Source of the DNA: Struthio camelus
Lineage: Eukaryota > Chordata > Aves > Struthioniformes > Struthionidae
Assembly (NCBI RefSeq): GCF_040807025.1
Contig: NC_090942.1
Location: 80,395,987 to 80,459,986 of the forward strand
DNA: 64,000 nucleotides
Direction of reading: 5' to 3'
Shown here: piece after piece, positions 38,501 to 49,930 of the stretch
How positions within the stretch are numbered: the stretch's first letter is position 1
Layout: each line of letters starts with the position of its first letter
Notes under the pieces: model-generated
The model's input: only the letters and a program-made list of their open reading frames with translations
What the model was told of the DNA's origin: nothing
Database searches by the model: none
Position numbers and translations under genes: made by a program

Positions 38501-40378
38501 AGCAGCTATCTGAAATCCAAGTTTTCTAGCTGGATGCAGGCAATTAAATGCAGGATTTTCAAAGTAATTTCTCTCCTAATTGTAAATTGTTTAATCCTGT
38601 ATCTGATTTTAACCTGCAGCGTGTGTGCACATCTTTTGTCCTAAGGCACGTATTGGCACTTGAGGAGACCCTATGGTAGTCATTGTTATGTTACGAAATA
38701 AAATGTACTCATTGACATCAGGATAAGTTATAGTTGGAAGAGTAAGAGACAGGTTATAAGGCGTTAAAACAAGGCTTTTGCACTTAGCAGCACTGGCAAT
38801 TAATAAAAACAGGAAGACAAATTACAGTTTGTGAAAAATGGTGCACCATCTGGAATTGTGAGAATACTGCTGACATTAAACTGAAGGAAACATGGTCTGG
38901 ATGGTCCTCTCTTTAGTGTAGGTGACTGAGAAGAATGGGACTTCTAATTGAGAGCGACTATGAAAATTTATTTTAGATTATAAGCGTCTGACAGTTAAAT
39001 GTGGTGTCTTAACAGCTTATGTAAAGCCTTGACTTGTCAGCCTCATTAACCTCTTGTGTGGGCTTTAGCCCATTCTTAATATGAAAACCCTGCTAATCTG
39101 AACTGGAATCCATTCAGTGGCATCATATTGTCTTCTGAAAAACCGTGCTCTTTGTCAGGACAAGCGTGAGGCTCTGAAATGTCCCAGGAGTTTAACTGCA
39201 TCTTGGCTTTCCCCATGTGTGAAAGGGGTTCCCTGTAGCTGAAAGGTAAAAGCTTTGAATGCTGGTGTTTACTTTTAAGCGCGCTTCCTTCTCAACAGTC
39301 CTGTTGTGAATCTGGTCAGTAAGAATGGAGGGTAACTGGAAAGGAGTTGGTGGCTCGCAAGGAAGGGTTATAATTTCAGCTGTAAGATGTGTAGCTCTGT
39401 TTAGCTGTGTGCCAGTATATAGAAACAAAGGTCACTAGTACATCGAGGGGAAAAAAAAATACGGTCCTTGGTGACTGGTAACATATTGCTTAATGCACTG
39501 TCATAGTTAATTAGCGGAAATAGGTTCGATGCCGTTGTAGCCACCTATAATATTGTTTCCAGTCCTCTTCTTGGTACACACTACTCTTCTGTGTTGCTCT
39601 TCTATTGCTCATCTCCTTATTTTTCACACTTCAGGCTTGCTTCCGGTTTTTGGTGCTACTAGGGTGAAGCTTCTGTTGTTCCTTTCAGTTACTTCTGCTG
39701 CCAAGCAGCTGGTCGGATCCCTTCTGAGCACGTTACATATGCCTTTAGAAAGGAGCAAAAATGCCACTTACTCAAAAACAGTGCTGCAAGTCAGAGGTGT
39801 GCCTACATGCAGAGGTATACTGTCTAAGAGGTGCTTGATTTCAGAAAAGAAATAGTTTATGATGGATAGAGTTGTGTGACACACAACCAAGTTCAGCGTA
39901 ATAGATTGCGTTCCATGCTGGTCTTTCATAGTCCTTTATTAGGAGACAATACTGCACATAAAACTTTATCTCCATGGAAAACCCTCTGATCAGTCTAGCC
40001 CTTTAGCATCTCAGAAACTTCCTCTACTACGGAATGGGTGGTTATTTGTGTATCTATAGGAAACTAACAAAAAATACTTCTGTTGAAATCATATCACTTA
40101 ATGGAAAGAGACAAGCTCCTGTTAAACTGTTTTTTTTTTTTTTTGTCCTTTGAACTGTACGTTTAAACACAAAATTGAACCTTGCTATTGTTTACCTATC
40201 GGTCATTTTTATTTGCTGTGTTTCTTTTCCCATTTTGAAGTTTCCCAAGCATTTAATGAATGTTTTAAAAGTTGGCTATCTGAAATACCTGATGCCACTT
40301 GTGAAATAAAACTTTACTAGGGTCTGTTAACAGTTTCTCAAACTTCAAAACATAATAAAAAGAAGGGCATTTTTGTCA

Positions 40379-40410
40379 AATTACAATATTAAAAATTACA
40401 ATATTAAAAA
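40379..40410. repeat. 15-bp tandem duplication
   Basis: The unit ttacaatattaaaaa starts at 40381 and again at 40396. Confidence 0.85.
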
Positions 40411-41956
40411 TTCCTCTTATAGTGAAGTTGTAGGCAGAAAATACTATATAATGTAGGGTTTTTTCCCAGATAATCCTGTTGCAGATTTCTATGAAACTTA
40501 CATGCAGATAGCTACGTAACACAGTAGAGGAGGGCTTCTGATGAAATAACATATTTAAATAGTACATATTTTCTTAAGTACAGCTTTATCTGAAGTTGAA
40601 TCCTTAGCGATATAAATGGGATTTAATAACATCTTTTTTTAATGAAAGTTTCTGGAAAAACTGAGGCAAACAATAGTTTATACTGCTATTTCTCATGGAA
40701 AATCTCTATTAACTCTTTCAATCACTTAATAAAAATTCCTTTATGTTATATATCAACAAGGGACTATTCTTCTTTTAAGTGCAAAGGTAATCAAAAATTT
40801 GTAAATCAAACCATATGCTTTCGTCGTCATTAATCAGGATGCAGCCAGTGTCTCCAATGTATTTTAAATATTATGGAGAGATGTTAGGTAAATTTCAGTT
40901 CAATCTTCTGTAGGTTTTCAGCATGAAAAGTAGTTAACATTTATCATATTTTTATTTATCAATTAGAGCATGTGATTCAAAGATGCACAAAACATCCTAT
41001 ATATGAAAATGTAGTCATGCCACTATTGTGACTGTAATTGACTGCAGTGGGACTTCAAGACAATTCAGTCACAGATATGTTTCCCTTCAAGTCAGTGGAG
41101 TAGAAATCGTGGTGATGTTCTCAAAATAACGGTTCTATTTTACCTGGTAGTTAAGGGTGTAAAACTTGTGACTGTCAGAACTGTGACACAGTTATGAGAA
41201 TGAATTTTCCTAATAATTTCTTTATCAATGCTACAGTGACTTTTATAAATGTGTAGTGGAAAGAAAAGGCAATCCAACCCTTCTGGTAATGTCAGACTTT
41301 TGGGAAAACTTTGTGTAGGTTTAGTAAGGTCAACTTTCTGTTGCTTTATATTACATTTCTCATAGTATGGTCGGTTTATCACTTCTGGCAGCAACTCTTA
41401 CCCTAGTCAGATGTGGAGTAGGGTCCTACAGAGTTTTGCATGTCTGCTTAAGATTTCCATTATGTTTATGCTCCTTCTAGATATTTTACTTCTAATATGG
41501 CTTTCAGTTACCATCTTTAGGCTGTGACATCCAGGTGTTGAGAATTTATTTCTCCTCATGTCAAAGAAGCAACCTTGGAAAACGCTTATCAGATGGTTAG
41601 TATTGCACATTTAAATAACACCTACTAGCAGAAATAAAAACGTATTCTCAAGAGCATGCAGGTATGAGACTTCCTAAAAGAAGGCTGAATGTGTTATTTT
41701 TCATCTTGGGTAATATCCCTCTATGGAAATATCCTGTAGAAATTCATTGGGGTTAAACAAATGTATGCTTTTTCTATAGAAATTATTCAAAAAGCATATA
41801 TGCCTCATTACCGTGCTTTTTATTTTGCAGAGATTTCACTGTCTGCAATTCTGTAGTAGGACTACCACATTTAGCTGTTGATTGTTAACTTCATATAAAA
41901 AGCCATCAAATATTTTCATAAGCCTTGTAGTACGGATTGTAGTATGTAGTTATATA

Positions 41957-41989
<33 letters not shown>
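41957..41989. repeat. (TG)n(TA)n microsatellite
   Basis: About ten TG units run into about six TA units. Alternating purine-pyrimidine sequence of this kind can adopt Z-DNA and is usually length-variable. Confidence 0.93.
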
Positions 41990-42449
41990 TAGAATCGGTT
42001 ATTAATTTTAATTATTCAGAAGCAGGAGGAAATGCTTTCTTTGTCTTACTCTTCTAAATTAAATTTCATAGTGCAATACAGAAGTATGCTGAAAGTACCT
42101 CAGCTAATCAGAATTGTCCAGCAATCTAACAGGGCATATGAGTGAATCCTGTAAGAACTTTGATACTTCTTTAAGAAGTAAATGGAGGGATGAAAAATGA
42201 CTAGTTTTCTTCAGCAGAAGATTAAAAGAAGGTTTATATATGTAAATAAGGTATATAAAAATAATATTAAAAGGTGTAGGTGTGGGTATGCATGCATATA
42301 CATATATACGCATATACCTTCTTCATGACAGAAGCTGAATGTTGTGGCAAATGCCGAGCAGTGAAGCTCTACATGACCTAAAGGAACAGGCTTCGTCCGT
42401 AGTGAGGACAAGAGTGATAACGTTACTTGAAGCAACCTCTACACTGCTG

Positions 42450-42620
42450 GTTTCAGTGACAAAGCATATGGGCCGGTATCTTCTACAGACATATAGTTTA
42501 CTGAGAGCACTTTGGGGCATTGAATAAATAGTAAATATAAATACATCATTTGGAAGGAGGAGAACGTGATTGGGAACAACCAGCATGGATTTACCATGGG
42601 TAAATTGTGTTGAACTAGCC
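42450..42620 (+). repeat. Left arm of perfect 171-bp inverted repeat
   Basis: Every base of 42450-42620 is matched by the reverse complement of 43547-43717; I compared the whole arm. Position 42449 and position 42621 no longer match. The inner part ('gtgattgggaacaaccagc', 'catggatttacc') is CR1 RT coding sequence in sense orientation, opposite to the CR1 body that follows at 42621. The outer part is either very degraded CR1 or former flank. Confidence 0.97.
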
Positions 42621-43617
42621 CATGCACCACTGTGAACAGACTGGATCCAGTTTCTCAGTTACCTCCTTCTGGGTACTAGAAGGCTACTATTAGGTCCTTT
42701 CCCAAAGCTTTGACTTCCCTGGGCTGAGTACAGTTCCCTCAGCCTCTCCTCGCAGGCCAAGGGCAGCAGCCTCCAACCATCTCAGTGGCCCTCTGCTGAA
42801 CGCTGCGGTTTATCGATGCCTTTCTTGCATTGGAGTGCCCTAAACTGGATGTAGTAGCATTCTACATGAGGTCTAACACATGCTGAGCAGGGAAGGATAA
42901 TCTCTTCCCTTGATCTACTGACTGTGCTCCTGGTTAGTCCAGCCCAGGATGCTTTTAGCCTGCATCACTGCCAGGGCACACTGTTGGCTCCTGCTCAGCT
43001 TGCCGCCTGCAAGACCCCCATCCTTTTCAGCAGAGCTGCTCCCTAGTCAGGCAGTCCCCAGCCTGCATCACTGTTGGGGGTTATTTGCTTCCAAGTGCTG
43101 GACTTAATTGTTGAATTTCCTAAGGTTCCTGTTGGCACATTCCTCTAGCCTGTCTAGGTCCCTCTGAATGGCAGATCTGCCCTCAAGACTGGTCCCCCCT
43201 GTCTGACGTCATCTGCAAGTTACATAAGCATGCACTGCATCACCTCTTCCAGGTCACTGATGAAGCTGCCAAGCAGGACAGGTCCCAGGAGGCACCCCTG
43301 TGGTGCTCGCCTTCTCACTGACCTCCAGGTAGAGTATGATCCATTAATCACTCCCCTCTGAGCCTGACCATCTAACAAGAATTTTTTTTACCCATCTAGT
43401 TGTCCACCCATCCAGATCATAACATCCCAAATTAGACATATGTATATTTGTGAGACAGTGACAAAGCCTTGCTAAAGTTGAGATACATGGGCTACTCTCA
43501 TCTGGCCCACAGCTTCATCTAGCTTTTTTATCATAAAAGGCAGTCAGGCTAGTTCAACACAATTTACCCATGGTAAATCCATGCTGGTTGTTCCCAATCA
43601 CGTTCTCCTCCTTCCAA
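42621..43617 (-). mobile_element. CR1: Old CR1 LINE body (antisense), 3' end missing
   Basis: On the plus strand the order of blocks is that of a reverse-complemented CR1 ORF2. 'gcaccactgtgaa' comes right after the junction, then 'ccctcagcctctcctcgcagg', 'tcagtggccctctgctgaa', 'ccagcccaggatgctttt', 'cctgtctaggtccctctga', 'ggtcactgatgaagctgcca' and 'taaatccatgctggttgttc'. This covers the C-terminal region back to the RT domain. The copy is heavily substituted and full of indels, with no frame. The last roughly 240 bp of a normal CR1, including the terminal repeat, are absent: the element stops at the junction with the left inverted-repeat arm. That is unusual, since CR1 copies normally keep the 3' end and lose the 5' end. 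Confidence 0.85.
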
Positions 43618-43717
43618 ATGATGTATTTATATTTACTATTTATTCAATGCCCCAAAGTGCTCTCAGTAAACTATATGTCTGTAGAAGATACCGGCCCATA
43701 TGCTTTGTCACTGAAAC
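43547..43717 (-). repeat. Right arm of perfect 171-bp inverted repeat
   Basis: The reverse complement of 42450-42620 with no mismatch. The inner side (from 43547 to about 43617) continues the antisense CR1 body without a break, so this arm is most simply the original and the left arm the inverted copy. Confidence 0.97.
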
Positions 43718-45879
43718 TTGCACAGCTATACATAGCTGGAGAGGACATTCACTTTAGCATTCTTTCTCTGTGCTGGGAAGACATTGCTTCTGAAGCCTTC
43801 TGAGATGTTGCTTAACATCGAGCTTAATAGCAATACCTTAACAAAGCAGTTAGATATGGCAGAGAAAATCTGGAGCCCAGGCATTACAGGTTGAATGTAA
43901 GTCCATTCCTTGGGTGCAAGCTTTAGCAACTTTCTTGGGGGAGAAAACTTGAGCCTATCTTACCATGAGGCCAAAAGCAATCCTTCCTTCCAGTGATGCT
44001 GGTGGGGGCATGACCCAGTCTGTCCCCTGTTATTCCATCTGTCTTTGTGATTCTGTCAAGTGCCTGATATTGGGCTGAGAAGATAGGCATGTAGTATTTT
44101 CTACAGAGTCCCAAATTCACCTTCATGAAGGGCAGCTGAGTCTATGAATACCCTCAGCAAAGGGTATACTGCCTTTCATCCATGGCGGTATTGTGCTGCC
44201 ATGTTGTGACGTGATCCGGTGGAGCTGGGTCAAAGAGCATGTCAGCTCTTAAGCCATTTCCTGTTTCTGTTTTGATACCTGAATTGCTCCCCTGATTTGG
44301 ATGTTTCGACTTATGCTTCTTTTTCAAAATGTACCATTTTTAATAAAGTTACATACTTATTAATTTAAAAAAAAAATCTATTTTTGATGGTTAGGAGAAC
44401 TTAGCAAAAAAGTGTTTTTGCCAGTGTAGAAAGAAAGTGACAGCATGTTGGCATAGGAAATTACTATGGTGATTCTAAAATTTAGTAACTTGTGTAGCAT
44501 TCTTTCTAGTTCAGATGCACTTTACTTAATTTTACCTGTAACTTTTTCTTTGTATTTAAACTGAACAGTACACAGCTCTTCTTGGATTTAACTTCCATCT
44601 TTCTGTTTGTTCAAGTGCATTATTACTTGACTTTCTGTTACTCATAAATTGTCAATATGTTATTGAACTCATAGCTTAACTGTTTTCATGAAAAAATACC
44701 AGCTCATATGCCTCTGGCTTGAACTACCGTTTAGGAAGGCCTCAAGTGCCTGGACTCACTGAAACCCTTGGTATTCTTTTTCCATTGATTTTGGTGAGTG
44801 TAGGATGACCGTCTCAGCAATATGAAATGAAGCAGGTTCAGTTTTACTTCTGTGGCAAACACAGATATTTTTCACGTATAAATCAGGATAGTCTTCACTT
44901 TTCTATCCAAGAAAATGAAAGTAGCAGACAGCAGCCTGATTAGGTTATTTAGGCCAGTGTTGCCAAGTGCTGATTAGGCCCACATCAGAGGACAGGAGTG
45001 GAGCCATGTCCAGATGAGTTAACATGGACTTCCTACTTCACAGTTAGTCTTCCAGGAAAGCACCTGATGGGCTCCTTAGCAACACCGAGAGACTGTTAAG
45101 CCTCATTTAGCATTCCTCCATTTGTCTGTAATGCGATTAGACAAACTGGTGATCCCGTTTCAGTATCTCTGCATCCTTTCAGCTGTGTGAGTCAACAATT
45201 TAGAAGAGCATGGAAAACGTACAGAAATTTATGACAATAAAAAAATTCTTAATTTTTTCCATATGCACAGGACTAGAGTATCTAAACATGGGTATAGGGT
45301 CATGAGAGAATGCAATATATTGTAACTTCTTAGGTAGTAGACTTCGCTGTTTTGTATGATCTGACTGATAGATCTTTTCATTGTTTGTACTAAATTTATA
45401 GTAAAGTTTATATTGTGCTGATTATGTGTATTTTAGTTTCAGTATGATTTCTTCCACTTAAGAGGCTTTCTGAGCGAGTCAGTACAGTAGCACGTATGAA
45501 GCTGTAAAGGAGCAATTTTTACCTTTTTACTGAATCACTTTATGTTGAACAGCAATAGTTACCTGTTATCATGGGATTACTGGTTCTGTAAAAGCTTCTA
45601 GGTGACAGTGTGTACCTAATCAAAGACCTAATATTACATGTTCTTGCCTACTATCCATTTCATTCTTTTAAACAAGTAATGAGTATCAGTTTCTAGCATC
45701 TCAAATATGTTAAAAAGTTTGCCTTTTAAAGTAGAAAGAGCGGTATTCTTGAATTTTTTTTTAATGCTTTGCCTGTGATCTAGGACTGTAGCAATACACC
45801 AAATCATATCTGAGGGAGAAGGGTGCATTCTGAAGGAGCTGCCCAGATTTTGATAAGGCCCAACATTGGTCTCTGGGAG
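43718..45879. other. Non-coding DNA
   Basis: No recognisable exon, RNA gene or named repeat. An A run lies near 44367-44376. Confidence 0.55.
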
Positions 45880-46085
45880 ACCGATGACTGGAGAGCCTGA
45901 GTTTAAGGCAGCAAAAGGACAACTTCCCAACTTTGTCACAGAGACTCCTGTTTGTGTAATGTTGGTAAAATTACTTATGTGTAGATCAGTTTCCTAACCT
46001 GTAAAACAGGTATATGGTCTGTGCAAGGCATGTAAGTATTCCAGTATAAAGTAAAGCCTAGGAAAAGCATTGTGAACTACCATGG
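45880..46085 (+). mobile_element. MIR/CORE-SINE-like fossil
   Basis: The plus strand carries 'aactttgtcacagagactcc', 'ggtaaaattacttatg', 'gatcagtttcctaacctgta' and 'aaacagg' in the order expected for a MIR-type element. The family's familiar blocks, as I recall them, are 'ctctgccactgactc', 'gggcaaattacttaac', 'cctcagtttcctcatctgta' and 'aaatggg'. Strongly diverged; assignment by eye. Confidence 0.55.
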
Positions 46086-47376
46086 ATTTTTGAGGAGTTT
46101 GGGAGCTTAGAGCAGCCTCCACTAACGCTTCCTAATGTGATTCATGCAGGCCCACAGATGCCTTCCCCCAATTTGAGAGGGGCTACATCTACTTTTGACA
46201 GGAAGGCATAGAACATGGCTTACTTTTACAAATAGTTCCTGCAGAGGATCACTGTAGGACTTTATATAATCCTGGAAGGAAGAGTTATGAGTGAACAGAA
46301 GTGTGGTCCATGCCACTGCAAGTGCCAGTCCATCCTTTATCGTATCTTCACGATGGTGGTTTTATCCCCTACAGGGGAGAAACTTAAAACATGAAGTTCC
46401 AAAGTCTCTGATAAATAAAAGAACGTATCACACTACATATTTCTGATAGGAGTTATTTGATTTTTTTTTTGTGGGACTTTGCATATTGTATTAGAAAGTT
46501 GCACATGCAACAGCTCTTCTGGCTGCACGTTCTAAAGGAAAAGCAGTTGTGTTACAAAATATTTACGGAGTTCTTTGATTTAAAGTGAGTACCTTGTTCT
46601 TGAAAATAATACTATCATCATATTTGAAAAGAGATTGAATGGTATGTTGGTTTGCAACTAGTGTTTGGTGTGTCCTGTCTAGTAATTTGAAGTAGAAATG
46701 AATGTAGCATGATGTAACACATTAAACACAAATTAGATTCAGGTTGGAAAACAAACATACAGAAATGGATTCGGATGGTGAGAGTTCAACAGGGAAAAGC
46801 CCAAATACTTATCTCGGCAGTGATTGCCCAAAATGTCTGGGAAGATTTGTGACAGAGTGAGTGAAAAAGGAATTTGGAAGGAATTCTTTATTCTCACCAA
46901 TCAACCTCCTTCCCTTACTTTCCCAGCAGTCCAACTGTGTGAGGTTTGCGAGCAGAGAAAACGGATATCTGTAGAAGATTCCGACTTCTGCAAACATTCC
47001 TCCAACTTGTTACAATGTAACCCCTTCACCTGTCCAGCAGATCCCTAAGAAAGCCAGACAGCAGAGACTACTATATGACAGGGGGTGGAAGAAAAGCTTG
47101 TTCTGCATAACGGAGACAATCCGTAGGGACATAAAGTAACAAAATGCCAAGAACTCTTGAAATGCCCTAGATGTTACTGACTGCCTGTGTGACTAGGTTT
47201 GTGAGCATTTATGTGCAGTAGATTGAACTGTAGAATCTCCGAAATGAGCAGGTCACCTTTGTGCAAAACTTCAGATACTTCATGTGACTAGTTGCATTGG
47301 AGAGATTTAATGGAGAATGTTCTTCTTCTTAGACTGTATTTCCATCACTCTGTATGCGAAACGTTTCAGTAACGTT

Positions 47377-47394
47377 GGGGGGGGGGGGAGGGGG
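47377..47394. repeat. G12-A-G5 tract
   Basis: Eighteen bases that are all G except one A, on the plus strand. Potential G-quadruplex. Confidence 0.92.
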
Positions 47395-48393
47395 AACAAA
47401 ATGCCTGAAGTTCTGAATTTTGAAAATAAGTACTCTAGTAGTTCACCTTTGGAAGTGTTTAAGATTATTAAAGCACACAGTGATTTGCAAGGCACGCAGA
47501 TCAATTTTAGGTTCTGCTGGCAGGACTAGGTATATGCCTTTGAAAACTGGTCCAAGAATCCCTTTTACGTATACTCACGGAGCAACAGTCTGTACTTAAT
47601 CTGAAATTACAAATAACATGTACCAAGTATTGTGAAGGCAGAGATCGGCTCAGGAGCTGCAATAGAAATGAGGGATCTCAGAAGCCCAGGCGCTTTGCAT
47701 CTTTGGCATTTTTACTTTAATGAAACTTTCTTTGTAGTTTTACGAACTTAGGAGTTTATGCTTTCAATCCTGTCCAGTTATAGTTTAGAGGCAGGATGTG
47801 CTGTAGTTGCAAAGTTAAATAGATGAAGTCATGAAGCTGAAACTTTAGAGAAGTAGAACTTCTGTGGTTTGATTCTCTTTCGTGCAAGAAAACGTGCTTG
47901 CTATTAATTTAAGTTTAAAAAAAAAATACACTGCAAAATGTACCCTTTGCAGAAAGCTGTTTGGCAGCAGGAGGAGAAGTGTGCTCCTCCTTTTTTAATG
48001 CTCCCTTTGGGAAGCAAAATTATACGAGAATCCTATGTAAATGTTTCCATTAGATCTACTTATTGTAAAATATGGTCTTACTTTGAAATTTAAATTTGGA
48101 TCAGATTTGTCTTTTATCCTTTTTTGAGCATTTACCGTGATTTATTCTGTGATCAGATTTGAGTCTGCCCTCAGAAGGCAAAAGAGAAACTTGCTACAGG
48201 CTCTGGAGTTCCTGGTTAAAAAAGGACTGTCCTTATTGGTCTAATTAATGGTGTAGTATGGGAGACTAATTTATCCTCCTTTATTGTTCAGTCCCAATAA
48301 CAACACCTTTATTACTGAACAGCTGAAGAGTTCACTGTTACTCTTAACAGGATGTGACTGTGGGTTTGGTCTCCATTGATGGTCGTAGTCCTG

Positions 48394-48414
48394 GTGTGTG
48401 TGTGTGTGTGTGTG
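48394..48414. repeat. (GT)n microsatellite
   Basis: A pure GT dinucleotide run of about 21 bp. Confidence 0.93.
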
Positions 48415-49328
48415 GTACCATGTTATTTTGCATTAGCTGTGAAGTTGCTGTCACAGGGCTGCCAGGAAGACCCTCTACACAAGAGCGTGGGACTTCTGTG
48501 CAAGGTAAAATGTGAGCTCTGACAAGCTATGCTGTTCTTCCAGGGCTAGTTGGCCCTTTCAGGGCTTATTTTGGCACTCTTTGGTTAGAAAAGCTTCCAA
48601 TTAGAAAATTTTGTCTTTTTCCTTGAAAAAATAGTGAAGTTCATTTTAAGGTTAACTGAGGCCTATATATAGATTGCTAAGGAAGAGATATTGTCACATA
48701 AAGCTACACTCCAGGTTTGTCTTTCATCCAAGTACTGTGTACCAAGTCTCTGTTATATTAATTAAGCTTTCTTACATTCTTGTAAGATGTATTTTTAAAA
48801 AAGATACAGTGAAGGCTATTAAATATTGTAAAAAGTCTAATATTTTATTTTTAAGGAGTCTAGCCTTATGCAATTGCACTTTCTTGAAAAAGACTTTAAT
48901 CTTGCTGAGTTATCATCCATTTTAAGTGACCATCTTTTGTCAGTGTAACAGTTGACATCAAGTTTTATAACCTCAGACTTTTTCTTATGACATTAAAGAT
49001 TATATCACTGTTTTGAAGGAGAGGTTGGGCTTTTTTGTTTTGGTAGTAAAATTCTGGTAATGACACTGGTCTGAAGTATTTTTTGGAAGTGTGGAAATGT
49101 TTCCTTGATTTTTCTGAACTGAAAAAATATAGCTACTAAACATCTGGGGTTTAGAGCACATGTATAAACTTGCAAGAGAGAACTCTTGTATTTTTGCTAG
49201 ACCTAAAGTATATGAAACTTACTGTTTTGTTTTTGAAATGGAAGTTAACAATCTCCAACAGCTTTGTTTTACGTGTGAGTTTTTCTGCAGCCTCTCAAGA
49301 TTTTTAGGAAGCGTTTTTACACCACGTC

Positions 49329-49354
49329 TTTTTTTTTTTTTTTTTTTTTTTTTT
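49329..49354. repeat. T26 homopolymer
   Basis: Twenty-six uninterrupted T, the longest homopolymer in the window, immediately next to the CpG-rich block. Confidence 0.97.
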
Positions 49355-49930
49355 CCCGGCGAGTCATAATTTTAGTGTCTCAACACGGGAAGCTCTGCCT
49401 GTCACCCTCCCGATACACCCCTTAATACTCCCGTCTTCGCTGAATGTGTTGGAGAGGAGCCTAGGGGGGGCCGCTTTGTGGCATTTGAAAGGCGGACAAG
49501 TCTGGAGACCCTGGACGTGTGCTGGTCCCTCTGAGCCTGCCTGCGAGCGGAGAGGGCAGTGTGGGAGAAGTGGTTGGGAGCGTGTGTGCCTGTGCTTGCC
49601 GTCTCCAAGGAGACCTCCGCCTTTGTCTGCACATGTCCAAAGCGATTGCCTAATTGATCGCCTCATGCGGGACACTCTCGGTCTGTCTTTCTGTCTGCTT
49701 CTCTTGGGTGTTTTTGCACCGCATTGTTAATCAGAAAGTAAAAAACAAGAAGTTATTCCCCAGAAAAGAGTAAAAGAAAGCTGTTAGCCTGCCTGAACAG
49801 CTAGTTTGGACCGTCCTTTAGTCAAAGCCCGTTGCTAGTGTGTCGCCGGCATGGATGTGAAACGTGTTGTTGCGAGTATTTTTTCCCAATCTGTGCTATA
49901 ACTCGTGCATGGATGATGCTAAGTGTCTCT
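49355..49930. promoter_or_regulatory. CpG-rich block, possible CpG island
   Basis: I count about 19 CpG dinucleotides in 49355-49730, where G+C is above half, and about six more in 49800-49880. The surrounding DNA is AT-rich and CpG-poor. This meets the usual idea of a small CpG island and could mark an alternative promoter or first exon of a surrounding gene. I found no decisive TATA box, start codon context or splice donor, and cannot tell the strand. Confidence 0.45.

Larger units (their letters stand above)
32515..42449. other. Non-coding DNA, unique-looking
   Basis: About 10 kb without a recognisable exon, RNA gene or clear transposon. It includes T runs near 38376 and 40130, a 15-bp tandem duplication near 40379-40408, a TG/TA microsatellite (41957-41989), and a purine/pyrimidine-alternating patch at about 42280-42316. 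Confidence 0.55.
46086..49328. other. Non-coding DNA
   Basis: No recognisable gene. It contains a G12-A-G5 run (47377-47394), a (GT)n run (48394-48414), and a homeodomain/SOX-motif-rich segment around 48220-48345. A 74-codon frame at 46824-47048 with several cysteines is not a domain I know. Confidence 0.5.

Noticed and set aside
42439..43803. Two open frames sharing the same 49-residue segment, suggestive of a duplicated small gene
   Set aside because: The shared peptide is only the translation of the two arms of the 171-bp inverted repeat, part of which is antisense CR1.
46824..47048. 74-codon frame with several cysteines, resembling a small secreted protein
   Set aside because: No signal peptide or known cysteine pattern, no exon signals; within chance length.
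49364..49730. Overlapping open frames on both strands in the CpG-rich block
   Set aside because: High G+C lowers stop frequency, so long frames on both strands are expected. The peptides look like low-information sequence.
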